DNA of 5,110 bases from Bacteroidales bacterium (GCA_030526445.1 JAUNCV010000009.1:19567-24676), one strand, 5' to 3'. Positions 1-4,960 are shown, counted from the first letter of the stretch. Translations and numbers: made by a program. Notes: generated from the letters alone by a model not told the origin.

Positions 1-233
1 TATATACCATTGTTCGTCAATATCTGGAACAAATACCTAATCTTGCGCAAAAAGGAGCACATGTGCTTCGCCACTCTTTTGCCACCAATATGTTAGCCAA
101 TGGCGCAGATTTGATGGCCGTTAAAGAATTATTGGGTCATGCCTCCTTGCAGTCAACAGAGGTTTATACGCATCTAACACCTCAGGAACTTCTTCAAAAT
201 TACAAGCAAGCACATCCTCGCTCGAAAGAGTAG
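1..233 (+). CDS. xerC: Xer-family tyrosine recombinase, C-terminal end (5' partial)
   Basis: The reading frame is open from the window edge (first full codon at 3) to a TAG at 231-233, giving the last 76 residues. Visible catalytic residues of the tyrosine recombinase (phage integrase) family are the H-x-x-R box HVLRH (His codon 60-62, Arg codon 69-71), the second histidine in LLGH (138-140), and the nucleophilic tyrosine in EVYTH (165-167). The family cuts and rejoins DNA through a 3'-phosphotyrosine. XerC/XerD members resolve chromosome dimers at dif. The C-terminus AHPRSK after the tyrosine helix looks like a chromosomal Xer protein rather than a long phage integrase, and the housekeeping context agrees. 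XerC rather than XerD is inferred from the position beside hpf/tuf, and the missing N-terminal core-binding domain prevents certainty. Codons such as TTA, TTG and ATA suggest modest expression compared with tuf. Confidence 0.85.
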   Translation, partial: YTIVRQYLEQIPNLAQKGAHVLRHSFATNMLANGADLMAVKELLGHASLQSTEVYTHLTPQELLQNYKQAHPRSKE

Positions 234-255
234 GGGATACAGAGAGAATAAATCT

Positions 256-297
256 TATAATTGTATGTTTTCTCTATGTAGAGAGTGTGCAATTATA
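256..297 (+). terminator. Imperfect hairpin between the xerC-like gene and hpf
   Basis: The outer arms TATAATTG (256-263) and CAATTATA (290-297) are perfectly complementary over 8 bp. An inner stem TCTCT/AGAGA (271-275/280-284) closes an ATGT tetraloop, and unpaired or wobble bases separate the two stems. A run of five Ts occurs at 307-311, about 10 nt past the stem, so this is not a textbook intrinsic terminator. It may terminate the recombinase transcript or be a 5'-UTR structure of hpf. The 5' arm also contains TATGTTTT (264-271), one base off the TAnnTTTG promoter element, so an hpf promoter inside the hairpin is possible. The structure is seen; its role is inferred. Confidence 0.35.
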
Positions 298-324
298 CAT
301 TATTAATTTTTAACTATCATTACT

Positions 325-618
325 ATGGAACTCTCTATTCAGTCAGTTAATTTCGAGACTTCAGCCAGCACTAACGAATATATCACTAAGAAGCTGGAGA
401 AACTTGGACGCTTTGCAGAAATACAGAATGCTGAAGTACAGCTCAAAATAATCAATACGACCGATAAGGCAAATAAGGAGATCGGTATCAAATTGCATGT
501 GGGAGACCACGAATTCTTTGCAAGCAAGGCTGCCGAGGTTTATGAGGACGCAATCAGTCAGGCGGTTGAGGCTCTTGAGCGTCAAATTATTAAGGCTAAA
601 GAGAAAAAGCAGGCTTGA
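325..618 (+). CDS. hpf: Ribosome hibernation-promoting factor, short form (HPF/RaiA/YfiA family)
   Basis: This 97-residue protein belongs to the family that binds the 30S decoding channel and stops translation during stationary phase or stress. The recognisable part is the second half, residues 56-88: a strand KLHVGDHEFFAS, then the acidic helix AAEVYEDAISQAVEALERQI, then a basic tail KAKEKKQA. The N-terminal 50 residues fit the first strand and helix of the beta-alpha-beta-beta-beta-alpha fold. The length matches the short form. The C-terminal dimerisation domain of long HPF is absent, so 100S formation would need another partner. The start ATG at 325 is the only good start. It is preceded by an A/T-rich leader (ttaactatcattact) with no Shine-Dalgarno. 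It stands alone between the recombinase and the tRNA-Gly/tuf promoter, and may be separately transcribed. Confidence 0.92.
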   Translation: MELSIQSVNFETSASTNEYITKKLEKLGRFAEIQNAEVQLKIINTTDKANKEIGIKLHVGDHEFFASKAAEVYEDAISQAVEALERQIIKAKEKKQA

Positions 619-636
619 TTTTGAAGTGAACATGTC

Positions 637-668
637 AAAAAACCTTATTTTTTAGGTTATATTTTAAA
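637..668 (+). terminator. Possible weak A/T-rich terminator of hpf
   Basis: AACCT (641-645) can pair with AGGTT (654-658) across a T-rich loop. Alternatively, the A6 run (637-642) can pair with the T6 run (648-653). A short TTTT follows. The stem is weak and such pairings are common in A/T-rich DNA, so this is only a candidate for the hpf 3' end, 20-50 nt after its stop codon. Confidence 0.25.
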
Positions 669-683
669 AAAACGATAGAAATA

Positions 684-715
684 TTTTTCAATTTCGTAGA
701 AAATATATACCTTTG
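684..715 (+). promoter_or_regulatory. Bacteroidetes-type promoter for the tRNA-Gly/tuf operon
   Basis: TACCTTTG at 708-715 is an exact match to the Bacteroidetes housekeeping -7 element TAnnTTTG. It is the only exact match I saw in the non-coding parts of the window. A T-rich stretch (TTTTTC, 684-689) lies 18 nt upstream, where the looser -33 element (TTTG/TTG) is expected, but its match is poor. The surroundings are very A/T-rich. Transcription would begin a few bases past 715, inside the left arm of the palindrome at 714-764, and would run through tRNA-Gly into tuf and probably the genes beyond. Confidence 0.65.
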
Positions 716-764
716 CACCCGCAAAACGTGAGGAAGTCGCATATTCTTACGGATTGCGGGTGCA
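714..764 (+). promoter_or_regulatory. Strong leader hairpin overlapping the tuf-operon promoter
   Basis: Positions 714-724 (TGCACCCGCAA) and 754-764 (TTGCGGGTGCA) form a perfect 11-bp inverted repeat. After a 2x2 internal loop (AA/GA) a second stem follows: CGTGAGGA (727-734) with TTCTTACG (744-751), 8 bp including two G.T pairs, closed by a 9-nt loop. The left arm begins at the last bases of the TAnnTTTG element, so the start of transcription falls within the arm and only part of the outer stem would be in RNA. Even then about 14 bp could form. It could be a 5'-end stabilising stem, an attenuator or a DNA operator. I know of no named family it belongs to. The structure is seen directly; the function is unknown. 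Confidence 0.6.
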
Positions 765-765
765 T

Positions 766-782
766 TGTTTTGTACGAAAACA
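766..782 (+). other. Short hairpin containing the T-run after the leader stem
   Basis: TGTTTT (766-771) pairs with AAAACA (777-782) around the loop GTACG. It begins two bases after the big leader hairpin and takes up the T-run (768-771) that would make that hairpin a terminator. Six mostly A-T pairs make it weak alone. Confidence 0.3.
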
Positions 783-801
783 GACCTAAATGGACTTAAA
801 T

Positions 802-874
802 GCGGGTATAGCTCAATTGGTAGAGTGTCAGCCTTCCAAGCTGAATGTTGCGAGTTCGAGTCTCGTTGCCCGCT
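802..874 (+). tRNA. tRNA-Gly (anticodon TCC)
   Basis: A complete 73-nt cloverleaf can be drawn. The acceptor is GCGGGTA (802-808) with TGCCCGC (867-873, one G.T pair). The D stem is GCTC/GAGT (811-814/823-826). The anticodon stem is TCAGC/GCTGA (828-832/840-844) with loop CTTCCAA, so the anticodon is TCC at 835-837. The T stem is GCGAG/CTCGT (850-854/862-866) with loop TTCGAGT. The discriminator is T874, as usual for glycine tRNAs. CCA is not encoded and must be added enzymatically. It reads GGA, and GGG by wobble. It lies 67 nt upstream of tuf, probably in the same transcript, which resembles E. coli, where glyT (same anticodon) lies in a tRNA cluster before tufB. Confidence 0.96.
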
Positions 875-875
875 C

Positions 876-889
876 TTGATGAAAATCAA
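876..889 (+). other. GAAA-tetraloop mini-hairpin just after tRNA-Gly
   Basis: TTGAT (876-880) pairs perfectly with ATCAA (885-889) around a GAAA (GNRA-type) loop, two bases after the tRNA discriminator. It might help separate the tRNA from the tuf mRNA or protect the new mRNA 5' end. A 5-bp stem can also arise by chance. Confidence 0.3.
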
Positions 890-941
890 ACTGGTAAGAA
901 TCAACTAACATCTTTTAATAATAATAAAATAATTAACTACT

Positions 942-2123
942 ATGGCAAAGGAACAATTTGACCGTTCGAAACCACATGTAAACATTGGTACCATCGGTCA
1001 CGTAGACCACGGTAAGACCACTCTTACCGCTGCAATCACCACCGTTCTCGCAAAGAAGGGTCTCTCTGAGCTTCGTTCATTCGACTCAATTGACAACGCA
1101 CCTGAGGAGAAGGAGCGTGGTATTACCATTAACACTGCTCACGTTGAGTATCAGACCGCTAACCGTCACTACGCTCACGTTGACTGCCCAGGTCACGCTG
1201 ACTACGTAAAGAACATGGTTACTGGTGCTGCTCAGATGGACGGTGCAATCATCGTTTGTGCTGCAACTGATGGTCCTATGCCACAGACCCGCGAGCACAT
1301 CCTTCTCGCTCGTCAGGTAAACGTTCCACGTCTCGTGGTATTCCTGAACAAGTGTGATATGGTTGACGACGCTGAGATGCTCGATCTCGTTGAGATGGAG
1401 ATGCGCGACCTCCTCGCTCAGTATGAGTTCGAAGAGGATACCCCATTCATCCGTGGTTCTGCCCTTGGCGCACTCAATGGTGTTGCTGAGTGGGAGGAGA
1501 AGGTAATGGAGCTCATGGACGCTTGCGATACCTGGATCCAGCTTCCTCCACGTGACATGGATAAGCCATTCTTGATGCCAGTTGAGGACGTATTCTCAAT
1601 CACCGGTCGTGGTACCGTTGCTACTGGCCGTATCGAGACTGGTGTTGTTAACATCAACGACCAGGTTCAGCTCCTCGGTCTTGGCGCAGACAAGCTCACC
1701 GTTGTTACCGGCGTTGAGATGTTCCGTAAGCTCCTCGATCGTGGTGAGGCAGGTGACAACGTAGGTCTTCTCCTCCGTGGTATCGATAAGAACGAGGTTA
1801 AGCGTGGTATGGTACTCTGCAAGCCAAACTCAGTTACCCCACACGATCACTTCAAGGCTCAGATCTACGTTCTTAAGAAGGAAGAGGGTGGCCGTCACAC
1901 TCCATTCAAGAACAACTATCGTCCTCAGTTCTACCTCCGCACCATGGACGTAACTGGTGAGATTCACCTCCCAGAGGGTGTTGAGATGGTAATGCCTGGC
2001 GATCACGTAACTATCGACGTTACTTTGATCACCCCAGTTGCAATGGCTGTTGGTCTCCGTTTCGCTATCCGCGAGGGTGGTCGCACCGTTGGTTCTGGTC
2101 AGGTAACCGAGATCTTCGACTAA
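942..2123 (+). CDS. tuf: Elongation factor Tu
   Basis: This 393-residue GTPase delivers aminoacyl-tRNA to the ribosomal A site. All G-domain motifs are intact: P-loop GHVDHGKT (19-26), switch I RGITINT (59-65), DCPGH (81-85) with the GTP-hydrolysis His85, NKCD (136-139) and GSAL (172-175). Domain 2 starts near residue 209, and domain 3 contains EEGGRHTPF and ends with FAIREGGRTVGSG. Length equals E. coli EF-Tu without gaps of note. The blocks LSELRSFDSIDNAPEEKERG and RQVNVPRLVVFLNKCDM are typical of Bacteroidetes. Codon use is strongly biased (CGT, CTC, GGT, AAG, GTT), as expected for one of the most abundant proteins. The start is the ATG after an A/T-rich leader with no Shine-Dalgarno. The flanking tRNAs suggest a mixed tRNA-mRNA transcript cut by tRNA-processing enzymes. 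Confidence 0.99.
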   Translation: MAKEQFDRSKPHVNIGTIGHVDHGKTTLTAAITTVLAKKGLSELRSFDSIDNAPEEKERGITINTAHVEYQTANRHYAHVDCPGHADYVKNMVTGAAQMDGAIIVCAATDGPMPQTREHILLARQVNVPRLVVFLNKCDMVDDAEMLDLVEMEMRDLLAQYEFEEDTPFIRGSALGALNGVAEWEEKVMELMDACDTWIQLPPRDMDKPFLMPVEDVFSITGRGTVATGRIETGVVNINDQVQLLGLGADKLTVVTGVEMFRKLLDRGEAGDNVGLLLRGIDKNEVKRGMVLCKPNSVTPHDHFKAQIYVLKKEEGGRHTPFKNNYRPQFYLRTMDVTGEIHLPEGVEMVMPGDHVTIDVTLITPVAMAVGLRFAIREGGRTVGSGQVTEIFD

Positions 2124-2142
2124 TCTCAAGATCAGATATAAG

Positions 2143-2172
2143 GTGGGTTAACAATCCCGGTTGGTAACCCAC
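2143..2172 (+). other. Hairpin between tuf and tRNA-Trp
   Basis: GTGGGTTA (2143-2150) and TAACCCAC (2165-2172) form a perfect 8-bp stem. After one A.G mismatch it continues with CAA/TTG (2152-2154/2161-2163). It sits 19 nt after the tuf stop codon and 7 nt before the first base of tRNA-Trp. No T-run follows, so full intrinsic termination is unlikely. A 3'-end stabiliser for tuf mRNA, exposed once the tRNA is cut out, or partial termination to lower expression of secE onward, both fit. The structure is seen; the role is inferred. Confidence 0.55.
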
Positions 2173-2179
2173 TAACTTT

Positions 2180-2252
2180 ACGGGTGTAGCTCAGTCGGTA
2201 GAGCACTGGTCTCCAAAACCAGGTGTCGCGTGTTCGAACCATGCCACCCGTG
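2180..2252 (+). tRNA. tRNA-Trp (anticodon CCA)
   Basis: A complete 73-nt cloverleaf is present. The acceptor ACGGGTG/CACCCGT (2180-2186/2245-2251) is fully paired. The D stem is GCTC/GAGC (2189-2192/2201-2204). The anticodon stem is CTGGT/ACCAG (2206-2210/2218-2222) with loop CTCCAAA, so the anticodon CCA is at 2213-2215. The T stem is GCGTG/CATGC (2228-2232/2240-2244, one G.T). The discriminator is G252 of the window's 2200s (2252), the tryptophan identity base. The 3' CCA is not encoded. A trp tRNA between tuf and secE is a recurrent bacterial arrangement, and its excision would also define the 5' end of the secE-nusG message. Confidence 0.96.
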
Positions 2253-2273
2253 CTAATTAAAGAAATAGTAGCA

Positions 2274-2468
2274 ATGAGTAAAATTGTAAACTACGTAAAA
2301 GAATCTTATTCAGAACTTGTCAATAAGGTTTCTTGGCCTACAACTTCACAGGTCACCAACAGCTCAATAGTTGTTTTGTCAGCTTCCATTATTATTGCGC
2401 TGGTGATTCTTGTTATGGATATGGCTTTCGGTAAGGGCCTTATGCCATTTATCTACGGTACACTTTAA
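2274..2468 (+). CDS. secE: Preprotein translocase subunit SecE
   Basis: This 64-residue inner-membrane protein clamps SecY in the SecYEG protein-export channel. The family signature is visible at residues 14-27: an amphipathic cytoplasmic segment ELVNKVSWPTTSQV with the conserved W-P-T. One hydrophobic membrane helix follows, about residues 31-52 (rich in I, V, L, A), and then a short tail. This is the one-helix SecE found in most bacteria, not the three-helix E. coli form. I place the start at ATG 2274, so that the protein begins MSKIVNYVKESY. The in-frame ATGs further upstream (2223, 2241) lie inside tRNA-Trp and cannot be used. There are 21 nt between the tRNA and the start, and 12 nt to nusG, so the two are cotranscribed. 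Confidence 0.95.
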   Translation: MSKIVNYVKESYSELVNKVSWPTTSQVTNSSIVVLSASIIIALVILVMDMAFGKGLMPFIYGTL

Positions 2469-2480
2469 AACTAGGGTGTT

Positions 2481-3077
2481 ATGGCGGAGTATAAATGGTA
2501 CTGCCTTCGCGCTATCAGCGGCAAGGAGTTGAAGGTGAAAGAGTTGCTTGAGGCAGAAATTGCTAATGGCGATCTTGCAAAATACGTTCAGCAAGTTGTC
2601 GTTCCAACTGAGAAGGTTGTTTCTCAGAAAGGCGATAAGAAGGTAATTAAGGAAAAGGTGCTGTTCTCAAGTTACGTCTTTGTGCGTTGTCTTGTAGTCA
2701 GCTCTACCCAGAAGAGCGGTGATAAGGAGATAACCGTTAAGAAGTTGGCAGGTGAAGCTCAGCTTCAGCTTTCTAACACTACAAACGTTATCGGCTTCCT
2801 TTGCGGTCGCAATTCAAAGATGCCTGAATCACTTCCTGATGATCAGATTGCAGCTATGCTTGGCAACGTTGATGATAAGGCAAGTGAAGTCGTCGATTCC
2901 GAACTTACATTTATGGTTGGCGAAATCGTTAAGGTCAACGATGGTCCATTTAAGGACTTTGATGGCATTATCGAGGAAGTTAACGATGAGAAGAAGAAAC
3001 TTAAGGTTATGGTCAAGATTTTTGGTCGTAAGACTCCTCTTGAGCTTAACTATGATCAAGTGATTAAGCACGCCTGA
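2481..3077 (+). CDS. nusG: Transcription termination/antitermination factor NusG (divergent N-terminal domain)
   Basis: This 198-residue protein binds RNA polymerase across the cleft, affects pausing and Rho, and can link RNAP to the ribosome. The NGN domain begins KWYCLRAISGKELKVKELLE (5-24) and includes VVVPTEKVV (39-47). The KOW domain is clear near residues 145-172, with VGEIVKVNDGPFKDFDGIIE and then KIFGRKTPLELNYDQV. Two points are odd. The usual PGY after the central strand is SSY (63-65). The segment between YVFV (65-68) and VIGF (103-106) is 34 residues, against about 17 in E. coli NusG, and is hydrophilic (residues 74-96). The C-terminus is canonical, so this is NusG itself and not a specialised paralogue, as its secE/rplK position also shows. 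The start is ATG 2481; an upstream AGGGTG is at best a weak Shine-Dalgarno. Confidence 0.95.
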   Translation: MAEYKWYCLRAISGKELKVKELLEAEIANGDLAKYVQQVVVPTEKVVSQKGDKKVIKEKVLFSSYVFVRCLVVSSTQKSGDKEITVKKLAGEAQLQLSNTTNVIGFLCGRNSKMPESLPDDQIAAMLGNVDDKASEVVDSELTFMVGEIVKVNDGPFKDFDGIIEEVNDEKKKLKVMVKIFGRKTPLELNYDQVIKHA

Positions 3078-3257
3078 TTCAGAAGGGAGTTTGTACTGGT
3101 CGCGAAGGCTATCTGAGGCCACAGCTGTGAGGCTATGTTACAATCGCGGGAGAAGCAATCCTGATTGACTGAAACAGACAATATTAACCGCTGTCTAAGC
3201 GCTAGTGATTCTTGTAATCATGATTGAACGCATTCAGCACAAAAACAAAAATCTAAA
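3078..3257 (+). promoter_or_regulatory. 180-nt non-coding leader before rplK (possible r-protein autoregulatory region)
   Basis: No gene, tRNA or exact TAnnTTTG promoter was found here. Candidate RNA pairings are: TCGCGA (3100-3105) with TCGCGG (3144-3149); GGCC (3117-3120) with GGCT (3131-3134), capped by CA/TG; TTGTA (3091-3095) with TACAA (3139-3143), which crosses the first pairing and would make a pseudoknot or an alternative fold; AGACA (3176-3180) with TGTCT (3192-3196); and TGATT/AATCA (3206-3210/3216-3220). The final 20 nt before rplK are A-rich. In E. coli, L1 represses rplK-rplA by binding near the rplK start, so an L1-responsive leader is a reasonable idea, but I could not identify the L1 site. 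Short pairings like these also arise by chance. Confidence 0.4.
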
Positions 3258-3698
3258 ATGGCAAAAGAAATTGCTGGACAGATTAAGCTGCAGATCAAAG
3301 GTGGTGCAGCAAATCCTGCTCCACCAGTAGGCCCAGCCCTTGGTTCTAAGGGTATCAACATCATGGGCTTCTGCAAAGAGTTTAACGCTCGTACCCAGGA
3401 TAGAGCTGGTAAGGTACTTCCAGTTGTTATCACTTACTACGCAGACAAGTCTTATGACTTCGTTATTAAGACTCCACCAGCAGCTGTACAGTTGCTTGAG
3501 GCTGCTAAGGCTAAGAAGGGTTCTGATCAGCCAAACCGTAAGAAGGTTGCTGAGGTAACCTGGGATCAGGTTAAGGCTATCGCAGAAGACAAGATGCCAG
3601 ATCTCAACTGCTTCACTTTGAGTTCAGCTATGTCGCTCGTTGCAGGTACTGCACGCAGCATGGGTATCACCGTTAAGGGTGAGAAGCCTGAAATGTAA
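3258..3698 (+). CDS. rplK: 50S ribosomal protein L11
   Basis: This 146-residue protein (usual length about 141-147) binds the GTPase-associated region of 23S rRNA at the base of the L10-L12 stalk. It is part of the thiostrepton target and is needed for factor-dependent GTP hydrolysis. The N-terminal domain carries the proline-rich PPVGPALG (22-29) and GINIMGFCKEFNART. The C-terminal RNA-binding domain has DLN (115-117) and GTARSMG (130-136), the family signature. No truncation or odd residue is seen. The start ATG 3258 follows an A-rich leader (acaaaaacaaaaatctaaa) without a Shine-Dalgarno. It is the first gene after the 180-nt leader and lies 23 nt before rplA. Confidence 0.98.
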   Translation: MAKEIAGQIKLQIKGGAANPAPPVGPALGSKGINIMGFCKEFNARTQDRAGKVLPVVITYYADKSYDFVIKTPPAAVQLLEAAKAKKGSDQPNRKKVAEVTWDQVKAIAEDKMPDLNCFTLSSAMSLVAGTARSMGITVKGEKPEM

Positions 3699-3721
3699 TC
3701 CTTTAAACTTTAATCGTAACA

Positions 3722-4414
3722 ATGGGAAAACTTACTAAGAATCAGAAGTTGGCCGCTGCTAAGATTGAAGCAGGTAAGGCTTACACACTTGCTGAGGCAG
3801 CTGCCTTGGTAAAGGAGATTACTTTTACTAAATTCGACGCTTCTGTCGATATTGATATTCGCCTCGGTGTTGACCCACGTAAGGCAAACCAGATGGTTCG
3901 TGGCACCGTATCTCTTCCTAATGGTACTGGTAAGAGCGTTCGCGTTCTTGCAATCTGCCAGGGTTCAGATGCTGAAGCTGCTCTCGCTGCTGGTGCAGAT
4001 TACGCAGGTCTTGAGGAGTACCTCGAGAAGATCAAGAGCGGTTGGACTGATGTTGATGTAATCATCACTCAGCCTGCGTTCATGGGCAAGCTCGGTCCTT
4101 TGGGTCGTGTTCTCGGTCCTCGTGGTTTGATGCCTAACCCTAAGTCTGGCACCGTTACTATGGACGTAGCTAAGGCTGTTAAGGAGGTTAAGCAGGGTAA
4201 GATTGACTTCAAGGTAGACAAGGGTGGTATTGTTCACACCTCTATCGGTAAGGTTAGCTTCACCCCAGAGGCTATTCAGCAGAATGCAAAGGAGTTCATC
4301 CAGACCATTATCAAGCTGAAGCCAGCTACTGCTAAGGGTACTTATATCAAGAGCATTTTCCTTTCAAGCACCATGAGTGCTGGTATCAAGGTTGACACCA
4401 AGTCAGCAGAATAA
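3722..4414 (+). CDS. rplA: 50S ribosomal protein L1
   Basis: This 230-residue protein forms the mobile L1 stalk of the 50S subunit, which helps move deacylated tRNA out of the E site. In several bacteria and archaea it also represses its own operon by binding mRNA that mimics its rRNA site. The L1 signature GRVLGPRGLMPNPKSGTV is at 128-145. The N-terminal basic segment MGKLTKNQK and the closing region KGTYIKSIFLSSTMSAGIKV are typical, and the length is normal. The start ATG 3722 is preceded by tttaatcgtaaca, with no Shine-Dalgarno. rplJ begins only 11 nt after the stop codon, so L1 and L10 share a message. Confidence 0.98.
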   Translation: MGKLTKNQKLAAAKIEAGKAYTLAEAAALVKEITFTKFDASVDIDIRLGVDPRKANQMVRGTVSLPNGTGKSVRVLAICQGSDAEAALAAGADYAGLEEYLEKIKSGWTDVDVIITQPAFMGKLGPLGRVLGPRGLMPNPKSGTVTMDVAKAVKEVKQGKIDFKVDKGGIVHTSIGKVSFTPEAIQQNAKEFIQTIIKLKPATAKGTYIKSIFLSSTMSAGIKVDTKSAE

Positions 4415-4425
4415 ATATAATAATT

Positions 4426-4947
4426 ATGAAGAAAGAAGATAAAGTCCTTAATATCGAGAAGCTTGAGAATCTCCTTGGCGAGTTCGCTCACTTCTATGTG
4501 ACTGACATTGCAGGCCTCAACGCTGAAAAGACCAGCGCTCTCCGTCGCAAGTGCTTCGAGAAGGAAGTTAAGCTTGTAATGGTTAAGAACAACCTGTTCT
4601 GCAAGGCTCTCGAGAATAAGGGTATTGACTATGCCCAGATCGCTTCTGCTTTCAAGGGTACTTCAGCTATCATGTTCTGCAATACCGGTAATGTACCTGG
4701 TAAGATGATCAAGGAGCTGAATACTCCAAAAGAGGAGATCGTTAAGCTGAAGGGTGCATACGTAGAGGAGTGCTTCTACGGTGCAGACAGCCTCGAGACT
4801 CTCGCAAGCATCAAGAGCAAGAACGAGCTCATCGCAGACGTTATCGCTCTCTTGCAGTCTCCTGCAAAGAATGTCATCTCTGCTCTCCAGAGTGGCTCAA
4901 ATACCATCCACGGTGTGCTTAAGACCTTGGGTGAGCGCGCTGAGTAA
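4426..4947 (+). CDS. rplJ: 50S ribosomal protein L10
   Basis: This 173-residue protein anchors L7/L12 dimers to the ribosome and, with L11, forms the stalk base where GTPase factors bind. Conserved blocks are VKLVMVKNNLFCKAL (48-62), FKGTSAIMF (76-84) and LKGAYVEECFY (108-118). The C-terminal helical part (about 133-173, from NELIADVIALL to the end) is where L12 dimers attach. The start ATG 4426 follows taaatataataatt and has no Shine-Dalgarno. In E. coli and Bacillus the L10(L12) complex represses its operon through a structured leader before rplJ. Here only 11 nt separate rplA and rplJ, so any such control must act elsewhere. Confidence 0.97.
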   Translation: MKKEDKVLNIEKLENLLGEFAHFYVTDIAGLNAEKTSALRRKCFEKEVKLVMVKNNLFCKALENKGIDYAQIASAFKGTSAIMFCNTGNVPGKMIKELNTPKEEIVKLKGAYVEECFYGADSLETLASIKSKNELIADVIALLQSPAKNVISALQSGSNTIHGVLKTLGERAE

Positions 4948-4960
4948 TCAGTACGCAAAA

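Noticed and set aside
1..233. Recombinase fragment as evidence of a mobile element or integron
   Set aside because: The residues match chromosomal Xer proteins, and no attachment-site repeats, transposase or cargo genes are seen; the neighbours are conserved housekeeping genes.
361..633. Minus-strand open frames opposite hpf
   Set aside because: They are antisense to a well-supported gene, with no family features and no promoter.
756..801. Leader right arm as the start of a degenerate second tRNA
   Set aside because: Only GCGGGT matches tRNA-Gly; no D, anticodon or T stem can be drawn after it.
635..904. Minus-strand open frame of 89 codons
   Set aside because: It crosses the tuf-operon promoter, the leader hairpin and the antisense of tRNA-Gly, and resembles no protein I know; it is a chance open frame.
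2223..2273. Upstream ATGs (2223, 2241) that would lengthen SecE by 17 or 11 residues
   Set aside because: Both lie inside tRNA-Trp, and the added residues do not resemble SecE; ATG 2274 gives a normal family N-terminus.
2752..3063. 103-codon + strand open frame inside nusG
   Set aside because: It overlaps the conserved NusG KOW domain in another frame, with Leu/Arg/Ser-rich low-information sequence; it is a shadow of nusG.
3216..3225. Palindrome AATCATGATT in the rplK leader as an operator
   Set aside because: A 10-nt palindrome in a 180-nt A/T-rich gap is expected by chance, and it competes with the TGATT/AATCA pairing.
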